A stretch of 64,000 nucleotides of DNA from Spirochaetaceae bacterium (lineage in GTDB: Bacteria > Myxococcota_A > UBA9160 > UBA4427): positions 1-64,000 of the forward strand of contig JACKFD010000012.1 of NCBI GenBank assembly GCA_020632655.1. The letters are read 5' to 3'. Below, piece after piece: positions 43,900-52,226 of this stretch. The notes under the pieces were generated by a model, which had not been told where the DNA came from, did no database searches, and worked only from the letters and a program-made list of their open reading frames with translations. The translations under genes and the position numbers were made by a program. Each line of letters starts with the position of its first letter. Within the stretch, counting starts at the first letter, position 1.

Positions 43900-45072
43900 T
43901 CAGAGCCGCATCGGCACCTTCGCGTAGCCGCGCACGTTGTTGTTGTGCGCCCAGACCAGGTTCGCCTCGTCGACCTCGTAGTCGGGGAAGCGCGCGAGGA
44001 TCTCCTCGAAGGCGACGCGGCACTCCTGGCGGGCGAGGGACTTGCCGAGGCAGAGGTGGTGGCCCTGGCCGAAGTGGACCGTGCGGTCGAGCTGGCGATG
44101 GATGTCGAAGCGGTCGGGGTCGGGGAACTGGCTCGGATCGCGATGGGCCGCGCCGGTCAGGAGCAGCACGCGCACGTCTTCCGGGATCGTCACGCCGTGG
44201 CGCGTCCAGGGCTTCGTCGTCCATCGCCCCTGCACCTGCGAGGGCGGATCGAAGCGAAGCATCTCCTCGACGGCGTTGCGAAGCAGCGTCGGATCGGCGA
44301 CGAGCTCGGCGCGCTGGTCCGGGTGCCGGAAGAGGGTGACGGCGCTGTTGCAGATCAGGCGGGCCGTCGTCTCGTGGCCCGCGCTGCCGAGCAGGAGGCA
44401 GAAGCCGAGCAGCTCCTCGAAGGAGAGCTTCGTCATCCCGCCCGTCTCGTCGTCGCGCAGCTCGGCGCCGATCAAGGCGCTGATCAGGTCGTCCTGCGGC
44501 CGTGCCTGCCTTTCCTGGATGAAGGAGACGAAGTAGCCGAGGACCTTCTTCGAGGCCTCCTGTGCGATGGCCGGGATCTCGAGGCTATTCGACTCGCGGT
44601 GCATGAAGACGTTGGTCCAGCGCCTTACGTCGTCGCGGTCGGCCTCGGGCACGCCGAGCATCGCGCTGATCACGTCCATCGGCATGACGGAACCGAGCTG
44701 CTCGAAGAGATCGATCTGATCCCCCGGCTCGAGTCCTGCGAGGCGGTCGCGCGTGATCTTGCGGACCGTGGGCTCGAGCTCCGCCACGCGACGCGGCGTG
44801 AAGACCTTCGAGATCAGCTGACGCACCCGCGTGTGCTTCGGCGGATCCATCGAGATCATCAGCGGCAGCGGCGTCGCCGTCTTCTCGAGCGTCTGCCCCC
44901 AGGTCGACGTGAAGGTCTCCCAGTCGAGATGCGCGTCCCAGACGTCCTCGAAGCGCGAGAGCGCCCAGAAGTCCATCGCCTCGTTGTGGTAGACCGGCGC
45001 GTGCTCCCGCAGCCAGGCATAGGTCTCGTAGGGCGCGATCTGCGTGTTCCAGTCCGTCGGATCGTATTGCAT
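43900..45072 (-). CDS. Cytochrome P450
   Basis: A 390-residue soluble P450. The heme loop is FGQGHHLCLGKSLARQE with Cys341, the I-helix is GSAGHETTARL, and the K-helix is EEMLRFDPPSQ. It starts 11 bases after the MarR-family gene, with GAGGA upstream of the ATG, and is probably controlled by that regulator. It is the third P450 of the window. Substrate unknown. Confidence 0.92.
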   Translation of the reverse strand: MQYDPTDWNTQIAPYETYAWLREHAPVYHNEAMDFWALSRFEDVWDAHLDWETFTSTWGQTLEKTATPLPLMISMDPPKHTRVRQLISKVFTPRRVAELEPTVRKITRDRLAGLEPGDQIDLFEQLGSVMPMDVISAMLGVPEADRDDVRRWTNVFMHRESNSLEIPAIAQEASKKVLGYFVSFIQERQARPQDDLISALIGAELRDDETGGMTKLSFEELLGFCLLLGSAGHETTARLICNSAVTLFRHPDQRAELVADPTLLRNAVEEMLRFDPPSQVQGRWTTKPWTRHGVTIPEDVRVLLLTGAAHRDPSQFPDPDRFDIHRQLDRTVHFGQGHHLCLGKSLARQECRVAFEEILARFPDYEVDEANLVWAHNNNVRGYAKVPMRL

Positions 45073-45083
45073 GGCCGGGTCCT

Positions 45084-45632
45084 CTAAGGGGCGTCGGGGC
45101 GACGCTCGCGATCGTCGAGGCCTTCGATCAGGCGATCGAGGGTGTCGGAGAGTGCGTCGAGGCCGGGGCGACCGACGATCTCGGCGTAGGCTTCCCAGAT
45201 GCCGGCGAGGATGCCGCGGGTCTCGTCGAGCAGCTCGATGCCCTCGGGCGTGAACTCGATCCGCTTGGCGCGGCCGTCCTCGGGATCGGGGCGACGCGCG
45301 ACGTAGCCGAGGGTCTCCATGTCGCCGACGAGCTCGCCCATCGCCTGCTTCGTCATGCCCGCCCGCGCCGCGAGCTCCGTCAGCCGGCAGCCCTCGATCG
45401 GCAGGTAGGTGATGACCGAGGCATGGGCCGTGCGCATGCCGGCGTGGCCGTGCCGGGCGAAGGCCCGGGCGGCGCGGGTGCGGAAGTCCTGGCCGATGCG
45501 CATCAGGTGCCAGGCGAGATTGCGGCGGCGGAAGGTGTCGAGGTCGGCGAGGTCGTACGCCGCCGCGAGCGACTCGGCGCGCGCTGCGGTCGTTTCGGTG
45601 GCGGTGCGGGGCGTGTCGGGGGCGGCGGGCAT
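45084..45632 (-). CDS. MarR-family regulator
   Basis: A 182-residue winged-helix regulator. The recognition region is CRLTELAARAGMTKQAMGELV, followed by the wing (ETLGYVARRPDPEDGRAKRIE). It is the first gene of an operon with the P450 immediately downstream, so it probably represses that P450 and itself in the absence of a small-molecule ligand. The ATG at 45632 has GGAG nine bases upstream. Confidence 0.88.
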   Translation of the reverse strand: MPAAPDTPRTATETTAARAESLAAAYDLADLDTFRRRNLAWHLMRIGQDFRTRAARAFARHGHAGMRTAHASVITYLPIEGCRLTELAARAGMTKQAMGELVGDMETLGYVARRPDPEDGRAKRIEFTPEGIELLDETRGILAGIWEAYAEIVGRPGLDALSDTLDRLIEGLDDRERRPDAP

Positions 45633-45688
45633 GGCGTCGCTCCGCTTCGGCGGGGCCGGGCATTCGGCCCGGCCGGGGTCGGCGCGGG

Positions 45689-45716
45689 ATGATAAGGGGG
45701 CCTGACTAGATGGCAA
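45689..45716 (-). promoter_or_regulatory. Sigma-70-like promoter of MarR-P450 operon
   Basis: On the minus strand, TTGCCA (45716-45711) and TATCAT (45694-45689) are 16 bases apart, each matching five of six consensus bases. The start point would be about 50 bases ahead of the MarR gene. The spacer contains CTAGTCAGG and could carry the MarR operator. This is the best canonical promoter seen in the window. Confidence 0.6.
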
Positions 45717-45788
45717 GGGTGCTGGAGGGGGCGCGGCGGCCGGTACGGCTCGCCAGAGCGGGTGGGGGCGGCCGGTGCGGGTTCCGAC

Positions 45789-47900
45789 TCAGAAGTGGAG
45801 GGCGGCGCCGGCGCGCGGGGCGATGCCCGGGGCTTCGAAGCCGATGGCTTCGCGGTAGGTGCGGTTCGTGAGGTTCTCGATCTCGAGGAAGAGGTCGATT
45901 CCGGTTCGCACCCGCCAGGTCGTGCGCAGGTCGAGGCGCAGGTAGCCGGCGAGGGTCTTCTCGGCGGCGCCCGTCTGGAAGGAGGTCGTCTTCGAGGGAC
46001 CGACCGCGAGCGCGCGCAGGTCGAGCTCGACGAGCGGGTGGGGTGTCCAGGCGAGCCCGGCGTAGCCGCGCCAGGTCGAGCGGTTGGGCGGCGTCGCGGG
46101 GGAGCCGCGCAGATCGGTCGGGTTCCAGGTGAGTCCGCCGCGGACATCGAGTCCGCGCGTGACGCGGCCTTCGAGCTCGAGCTCGACGCCGCGCGAGAGC
46201 AGCTGCCCCGCATTCGCGAGCGCGAAGCGCGTCGCGTCGAAGACGATCACGTCGCGCACGCGCAGCTCGAAGTAGCCGAGCTGCACGCGCAGTCGATCGT
46301 CGCTCGTCGCGGCGCGCAGCCCGATTTCGAAGCCGCGGCTCTTCTCGACGGCGAGGGTCGGATCGCCGACCAGCGGATTGCGCAGCGCGTAGAAGCTCGG
46401 GCGCTTGAAGCCCTCGCCGTAGTGGCCGAAGAGACGCACGGCCGTACCGGGGACGTCGACGGTGACGCCGACGGAGGGGGCCACGCGATCGCGCTGGTCC
46501 GGCGTGGAGTCGAAGCGCAGGCCGCCGGAGAGCGTGAGCCAGGGACCCACGTCCTGCTCGAGCTCGGCGAAGAGGCCGAGGGTGCGGCGGCGATCGAAGA
46601 AGCCGGCGGGCGTGAAGGGGCCCGAGCCGGTGCCGGTGAAATCGAGATACGTGTCGCTCTCGCCGTGCTCGACCACCCCGTCGACGCCGGCGATCACGCG
46701 GGTGTCGAGTGCGAGGCCGCCGATCGCCCACGCCGGCGGCGTCCAGTCCGTCACGAAGGAGAAGTCCCAGCGCGTGTACTCGTCGCCAGCGCGCGAGGGT
46801 GGGACGTCGGCGAAGGGGTCGAAGGGCAGGACGGGATCGATGCCCGGGGACGTGAGGTCTTCCCGGCGGGCGACGCGACTGGCGCGCAGGTCGACGCGCA
46901 GGATCTCGCCGAAACGCCGGCCGAGCCCCACGCCGGCCAGGATCTCGCGCACCCGGCGATCCTCCATCGTGCGCAGTGTCGCGAGCTCGGGCCCCCCGCT
47001 CGACTCCGGAAAGCCCCGCGCGCTGCTCTCGTGGATTCGCGTCGTCGCATCGAGCTCGACGGCGAAGGGCAGCGTCGCCTCGAGCCGCGCCTTGAGGCTC
47101 GCCCCGTCGTAGCCCCCGTCGGAGTTCGGATCGCGGAACGTGTCGAAGGCCGCCCCGAGCGAGAGCCCCGCGATGCCACGCAGCCCCGCGCTCGCCTCGC
47201 CCGCGACGGATCCCGTATGGAAGCGTCCGCCGCGTCCGCGTACGTGCGTGCGGAGCGGAGCGTCCGGGCCGACCCGGCGCGTGATCACGTTGATCGCGCC
47301 GGCGAGCGCGTCGGAGCCGAAGGTCGCGGAGCGAGGGCCGCGCACGATCTCGATCCGCTCGATGTCGACGAGCGCGAGCGTCGTCGGGTCGAAGGAGCCG
47401 CCGCGGGCGTTGGTCGGGTCGTTCAGTCGGATGCCGTCGACGAGCACGACGACGTGGTTCGGGTCGAGACCGCGCAGCGAGAGCTGCGCCCGCCCGCCAC
47501 GCCCGCCTTCGCGCGTGAGCTGCAGGCCCGGCACGAAGCGGAGCGCGTCGTCGACGGAGGTGCTGATCGTCGTCTCGAGCATCGCGGCATCGAGCACGCT
47601 CGTGGCGTTCGGGACGTCGGCGAGCGGGCGGGGCGCGCGTGCGGCCGTCACGACGAGGACCTCGACGGGTCTGGTCGCGGCGGCGTCTCCGGCCGGGGTC
47701 TCCGCGCCCGCCACGCCCGTCCACGTGATCGCCAGGCACGCCCAGGCGGTCGCGAGGACCCTCGCGCCGATCGACGCCGCGCGATCGGGACCCGGACCGG
47801 GCTCGCGCGGGGGCTTCAGGTCGGCGTGAAGGGCTGCGAGGAGGCGTCGGGACACGGGCGGCCGATTGTCCGGGCTCACCGGCGACCCGGCAACCGCCAT
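45789..47900 (-). CDS. TonB-dependent outer-membrane receptor
   Basis: A 703-residue receptor of the BtuB-like group. An N-terminal hydrophobic leader (RVLATAWACLAITWTGVAGA) is followed by a TonB box-like VEVLVVTA. The plug domain includes VPNATSVLDAAML, RAQLSLRGLDPNHVVVLVDGI and VDIERIEIVRGPRSATFGSDALAGAINV. The beta-barrel ends in ALHF with the usual terminal aromatic. It imports a scarce ligand (metal complex, cofactor or glycan fragment) using TonB energy. No cobalamin riboswitch was seen upstream. It is divergent from the D-aminoacylase. Confidence 0.92.
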   Translation of the reverse strand: MAVAGSPVSPDNRPPVSRRLLAALHADLKPPREPGPGPDRAASIGARVLATAWACLAITWTGVAGAETPAGDAAATRPVEVLVVTAARAPRPLADVPNATSVLDAAMLETTISTSVDDALRFVPGLQLTREGGRGGRAQLSLRGLDPNHVVVLVDGIRLNDPTNARGGSFDPTTLALVDIERIEIVRGPRSATFGSDALAGAINVITRRVGPDAPLRTHVRGRGGRFHTGSVAGEASAGLRGIAGLSLGAAFDTFRDPNSDGGYDGASLKARLEATLPFAVELDATTRIHESSARGFPESSGGPELATLRTMEDRRVREILAGVGLGRRFGEILRVDLRASRVARREDLTSPGIDPVLPFDPFADVPPSRAGDEYTRWDFSFVTDWTPPAWAIGGLALDTRVIAGVDGVVEHGESDTYLDFTGTGSGPFTPAGFFDRRRTLGLFAELEQDVGPWLTLSGGLRFDSTPDQRDRVAPSVGVTVDVPGTAVRLFGHYGEGFKRPSFYALRNPLVGDPTLAVEKSRGFEIGLRAATSDDRLRVQLGYFELRVRDVIVFDATRFALANAGQLLSRGVELELEGRVTRGLDVRGGLTWNPTDLRGSPATPPNRSTWRGYAGLAWTPHPLVELDLRALAVGPSKTTSFQTGAAEKTLAGYLRLDLRTTWRVRTGIDLFLEIENLTNRTYREAIGFEAPGIAPRAGAALHF

Positions 47901-47982
47901 GGCGCGCCGGGCAGCCGCCGGGGCGGCTCGTTACCCTCGGCCGGCGTCGTCCGACCTCGTCCCGTCGGCGCCGGAGGTGGCC

Positions 47983-49722
47983 ATGTCCGATCTGATCATC
48001 CGCAACGGAACCCTCGTCGACGGCACGGGCGCCCCGCCGCGCGCGGCCGACGTCGTGATCGTGGGAGGCCGCGTGCACGAGATCGCTGCGCCCGGGCGCG
48101 CGGCGCGCGAGGGTGCGCAGGTGCTCGATGCGACGGATCGGCTCGTCACGCCGGGCTTCGTCGATGCGCATACGCACTACGACGGGCAGGCGACCTGGGA
48201 TCCGGAGCTCGCGCCGTCTTCGTGGCATGGCGTGACGACTGTCGTGATGGGCAATTGCGGCGTCGGCTTCGCGCCGGCGCGACCCGATCGGCATGCCTTC
48301 CTGATCGAGCTGATGGAGGGTGTCGAGGACATCCCGGGCACGGCGCTCGCGGATGGCATCACCTGGCGATGGGAGTCGTTCCCGGAATACCTCGACGAGC
48401 TCGATCGGCTGCCGCGGGCGATCGACGTGGCGGCGCAGGTGCCCCACGGCGCGGTGCGCGCCTACGTGATGGACATGCGTGGCACGCACGAGCATCACGC
48501 GACGGGCGAGGACCTCGCACGCATGGCGGCGATCGTGCGCGAGGGCATCGGCGCAGGCGGCGTCGGCTTCTCGACGAATCGTCTGCCGCTGCATACGTCG
48601 ATCCATGGCGACCCCGTGCCCGGCACCTTCGCGAACGAGGCGGAGCTGATGGCCCTCGCCCGGGCGGTGCGCGAGACGGGCAAGGGGCTCGTGCAGAGCG
48701 TGCCCGCCGGCGCGATGGGAGAGGATCCCGAGGCACCGCTGCGCGAGGTCGAGCTCTATCGTCGACTCTCGCTCGAGACGGGCTGCGTCGTGACCTTCAC
48801 CCTCGTTCAGGTGCAGACGAATCCCGACCAGTGGCGTCAGGTGCTCGCGGCGGCGGAGCGCGCGAACGAGCAGGGCGCGCGACTCGTGCCGCAGGTGGCG
48901 GGTCGGCCGGCGGGGCTCTTGATGTCCTGGGACACGTTCAATCCCTTCATGACCCGGCCCGCCTACGGAGCACTCGCCGGGCTGCCCCTGCGCGAGCGGC
49001 TCGCGAAGCTGCGCGAGCCCGCGGTGCGGCGCGCGATCCTGTCGGAGGGGGCGCACGACGCGGTCGGCATGGCGATGATGCGCAACAGCTACGACACGAC
49101 GTTCCCGCTCGACCGGGGGCCGGTCTACGAGCCCGAGCCGGAGCAGTCGCTCGCGGCGCGGGCCCGGCGGGAGGGCAAGGACGTCGACGCGCTCGCCTAC
49201 GACCTGATGTGCGATCTCGGCTCGCAGGCCGGCGACGACGGACAGCCGGGCTTCCTGCACGTCTGGTTCTCGGGCTACAAGGGCGGGAACCTCGACGACA
49301 TCGGCGAGATGATGCGCCACCCGCGCACCGTCGTCGGTCTCGCCGACGGCGGCGCGCATTGCAGCATGCTCTGCGACGCGAGCCTGCCGACCTACGTGCT
49401 CGAGCATTGGGTGCGCGACCGATCGCGCGGGCCGCGCATCCCGGTCGAGGAGGCCGTGCGCATGCTCTCGAAGGATCCCGCCGACCTCTACGGCTTCGGC
49501 GACCGGGGCACGCTCGAGGTCGGCCGGCGCGCCGACGTGAACGTGATCGATCTCGCCGGGCTGAGGCTGCACACGCCCGAGATCGTGCGCGACCTGCCGA
49601 CCGGGGCGCCGCGGGTCGTCCAGCGGGCGGACGGCTTCGACGCGACGGTCGTGGCGGGTGAGATCACCTGGCGCGCGGGGCGTGCGACGGGCGCGCGGCC
49701 CGGGCGGGTCGTGCGGAGCTAG
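47983..49722 (+). CDS. N-acyl-D-amino acid deacylase family amidohydrolase
   Basis: A 579-residue metal-dependent amidohydrolase with LIIRNGTLVDGTGAPP and the metal site DAHTHYDGQATWDP, followed by the D-aminoacylase-specific GNCGVGFAP and DMRGTHEHH. The C-terminus has the small beta-domain typical of urease-like hydrolases (GTLEVGRRADVNVIDL). Members remove acyl groups from D-amino acids or cleave related amides. GGAGGTGG precedes the ATG. It is the first gene of a plus-strand run with a TIM-barrel protein and an oxidoreductase. Confidence 0.87.
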   Translation: MSDLIIRNGTLVDGTGAPPRAADVVIVGGRVHEIAAPGRAAREGAQVLDATDRLVTPGFVDAHTHYDGQATWDPELAPSSWHGVTTVVMGNCGVGFAPARPDRHAFLIELMEGVEDIPGTALADGITWRWESFPEYLDELDRLPRAIDVAAQVPHGAVRAYVMDMRGTHEHHATGEDLARMAAIVREGIGAGGVGFSTNRLPLHTSIHGDPVPGTFANEAELMALARAVRETGKGLVQSVPAGAMGEDPEAPLREVELYRRLSLETGCVVTFTLVQVQTNPDQWRQVLAAAERANEQGARLVPQVAGRPAGLLMSWDTFNPFMTRPAYGALAGLPLRERLAKLREPAVRRAILSEGAHDAVGMAMMRNSYDTTFPLDRGPVYEPEPEQSLAARARREGKDVDALAYDLMCDLGSQAGDDGQPGFLHVWFSGYKGGNLDDIGEMMRHPRTVVGLADGGAHCSMLCDASLPTYVLEHWVRDRSRGPRIPVEEAVRMLSKDPADLYGFGDRGTLEVGRRADVNVIDLAGLRLHTPEIVRDLPTGAPRVVQRADGFDATVVAGEITWRAGRATGARPGRVVRS

Positions 49723-49750
49723 GCGGGCGCGGGCGGATAGGAGAGGAGCG

Positions 49751-50992
49751 ATGCCGATCGAGCCCTTCGCGCCGCGCTTCATGCCGGTCGGCGTGCTGAC
49801 GGCGGCGCTGCAGGAGCTGACCCCGCGCGAGGCGCGTGACGACGATCCGGACCTCGCGATCGAGGATTGGCTCGCCTTTGCCGCGGAGCTCGACGCGGAC
49901 TGCATCCAGCTCTCGGCCGCGCTGCATCCCACGCGGGCGGACGTCCCGCCCGAGGCGATGCTCGACCCCGTCGCGAATACCCTCGATCTGCGCGAGCCCT
50001 TCACGTCGGCGCGGGCGCGTCGGGTCGAGGCGGCGCTGCGCGCGACGGGCGTCGGGATCGCGGACGTGGGCTACTTCGACGACATGCTGCATGCCGATCC
50101 CGCGATCCGGGCGAAGAAGCATGCGTTCATGCTCGAGGTCTTCGACGCGGCAGTGGCGCTCGGTGTGCCCGCGGTGTGTGGCTTCGTCGGTCGCAACCAG
50201 CTGCTCTCGATGGAGCAGAACCTCGTCGACTTCGAAGAGGGCTTCGTGCCGCTCCTCCAGCAGGCGAAGGCGCGCGGACTCGAGTACCGGATCGAGCAAT
50301 GTCCCATGCCGGGCTGGACGAGCGGCGACTCCTTCCACAACAACCTCGCCTACACGCCCGGCACCTGGATCGCGCTGCACCGGATCTGCGAGCGGCACGG
50401 CGTCGGCGACGTATTCCGCATCCACTACGACCCCTCCCACGCGATCCTGATGGGTCAGGACACCCGCTCGATCTTCCAGTACCTGAAGGACGAGGGCTAT
50501 GCCTTCCTCGTCTCGGGCTTCCACGTGAAGGGCCAGGTCATCGACGCGCGGGGCGTCGCGGCCTGGGGCTACGGGGGCCAGAGCGTCGGGCGGGGCGACT
50601 GGGTCGACGGTCGGCCTTCGACGGATCCGCGGGACCGCGCGCAGGCCTGGCGCAAGCAGTCGGCCTTCGCCGAGCACGAGCTGCCGGGCACGGCCCGCCA
50701 CGACCCGCTCGCCTACCTCCAGAACCGCAGCGTCGACTGGCTCGACCATCAGCTCGCCGCCCGCGAGCTGCTCGAGCTCGACGTCGAGCGCACGCCACTC
50801 ATCGTCGAGCACGAGTACGGCCCCGCTCGTGTCCAGGAGCGGGCCGCGCTCGCGCCGATCCTCGAAGGCTCGATCGCCTTCGCCCGGCACATCGATCGCG
50901 CCGCCGCGGCGATGTACGCCCTGCAGCGCGAGGTGCTCGCCGCCCAGGGCATTCCCGTGCAGGGCGTCGGCCGCGAGCCATACCGGAGCTAG
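49751..50992 (+). CDS. Xylose isomerase-like TIM-barrel protein
   Basis: A 413-residue sugar isomerase/epimerase-type protein. Metal-ligand candidates are in YRIEQCPMPGW, IHYDPSHAILMG, SGFHVKG and a late IVEHEYGPA, consistent with a divalent-metal TIM barrel. GGAGAGGAG precedes the ATG. It is clustered with a Gfo/Idh/MocA oxidoreductase, a common pairing in catabolism of unusual sugars or inositols. Substrate unknown. Confidence 0.85.
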   Translation: MPIEPFAPRFMPVGVLTAALQELTPREARDDDPDLAIEDWLAFAAELDADCIQLSAALHPTRADVPPEAMLDPVANTLDLREPFTSARARRVEAALRATGVGIADVGYFDDMLHADPAIRAKKHAFMLEVFDAAVALGVPAVCGFVGRNQLLSMEQNLVDFEEGFVPLLQQAKARGLEYRIEQCPMPGWTSGDSFHNNLAYTPGTWIALHRICERHGVGDVFRIHYDPSHAILMGQDTRSIFQYLKDEGYAFLVSGFHVKGQVIDARGVAAWGYGGQSVGRGDWVDGRPSTDPRDRAQAWRKQSAFAEHELPGTARHDPLAYLQNRSVDWLDHQLAARELLELDVERTPLIVEHEYGPARVQERAALAPILEGSIAFARHIDRAAAAMYALQREVLAAQGIPVQGVGREPYRS

Positions 50993-51058
50993 GCCAGGCG
51001 AGCGCCGACCGGCGATGTGACGTCCCGGTCGGCTGGTCCGGAGAGGGAGGAGAGCGCC

Positions 51059-52210
51059 TTGCAGAACGGGAAGGAGCGTCCGCCGATCCGGATCGCCCTC
51101 GTCGGGCATCGATTCATGGGCGCCGCCCACGCGAACGCCTGGCGACAGGTCGCGCGCTTCTTCGTGGACTGTCCCTTCGAGCCCGTGCTCGCGGTGCTCT
51201 GCGGTCGCGACGAGGCCGATCTCGCCCGGGCCGCCCGCCGCTACGGCTTCGAGGCGATCTCGACGGATTGGCGCGAGGCCGTCGCGCGGCACGACGTCGA
51301 CGTCGTGGACGTGTGCACGCCGGGGGACCTGCACGCCCCGATCGCGCTCGCGGCGGCCGCCGCTGGGAAGGTCGTGCTCTGCGAGAAGCCGCTGGCGAAC
51401 TCCGTCGCGGAGGCGTCGCGGCTGGTCGACGCCGTTCGCCAGGCGGGCGTCACGAACATGGTCTGCCACAACTATCGACGGCTGCCGGCCGTCGCGCTCG
51501 CGCGTCGATGGATCGAGGCGGGGCGGATCGGCCGGATCCGGCACTTCCGCGGGACCTACCTGCAGGATTGGCTCGTCGACGCCGAGCATCCGCGAACCTG
51601 GCGACTCGAGCGTGCGCGGGCGGGAAGCGGCGCGCTCGGCGACCTCGGGGCCCACGTGGTCGATCTGGCGCGCTGGCTCGTCGGCGAGATCGAGGCCGTC
51701 TGCGGGCTCGTCGAGACCTTCGTCGCGGAGCGGCCGCTCGAGGGGGGCGGGCGGGGGGCCGTCGACGTCGACGACGCCGCGCTCGCGCTGCTCCGCTTCG
51801 AGGGCGGCGCGATCGGCACGCTCGAGGCGACCCGCGTCGCCCCCGGTCGCAAGAACCACAACCGCTTCGAGATCAACGGCAGCCGCGGCTCGATCGCCTT
51901 CGACCTCGAGCGCCTGAACGAGATCGAGCTCTTCGAGCACGAGGGGCCCGATGCGGGCTTCCGACGCGTGCTCGCCACCGATCCCGGCCATCCCTATCTC
52001 GAGGCGTGGTGGCCGCCGGGCCATGGCCTCGGTTACGAGCACGGCTTCACGCATACCGTGCTCGACCTGCTTCGCGCGCACGCCGCGGGCGAGCGGCCGC
52101 GGCCCGACTTCGCCGACGCGCTCGCGACGCAGCGCGTGCTCGAAGCGATCGAGCGGAGTGCGTCCGCGGGGCGCTGGCTGCGGACGGACGCCGAGCCGGA
52201 TCCGGGCTGA
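51059..52210 (+). CDS. Gfo/Idh/MocA-family oxidoreductase
   Basis: A 383-residue NAD(P)-dependent dehydrogenase. The Rossmann motif is ALVGHRFMGAAHANAW, the nicotinamide-site signature is CEKPLA, and GSGALGDLGAHVVDLARWL supplies the DxxxH pattern of the catalytic domain. The TTG at 51059 follows GGAGGAG. An in-frame GTG at 51017 is possible but has no such signal. It is the third gene of the deacylase/TIM-barrel run and probably acts on the same substrate class. Confidence 0.9.
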   Translation: MQNGKERPPIRIALVGHRFMGAAHANAWRQVARFFVDCPFEPVLAVLCGRDEADLARAARRYGFEAISTDWREAVARHDVDVVDVCTPGDLHAPIALAAAAAGKVVLCEKPLANSVAEASRLVDAVRQAGVTNMVCHNYRRLPAVALARRWIEAGRIGRIRHFRGTYLQDWLVDAEHPRTWRLERARAGSGALGDLGAHVVDLARWLVGEIEAVCGLVETFVAERPLEGGGRGAVDVDDAALALLRFEGGAIGTLEATRVAPGRKNHNRFEINGSRGSIAFDLERLNEIELFEHEGPDAGFRRVLATDPGHPYLEAWWPPGHGLGYEHGFTHTVLDLLRAHAAGERPRPDFADALATQRVLEAIERSASAGRWLRTDAEPDPG

Positions 52211-52226
52211 CGCACCGCTCTGCGGC

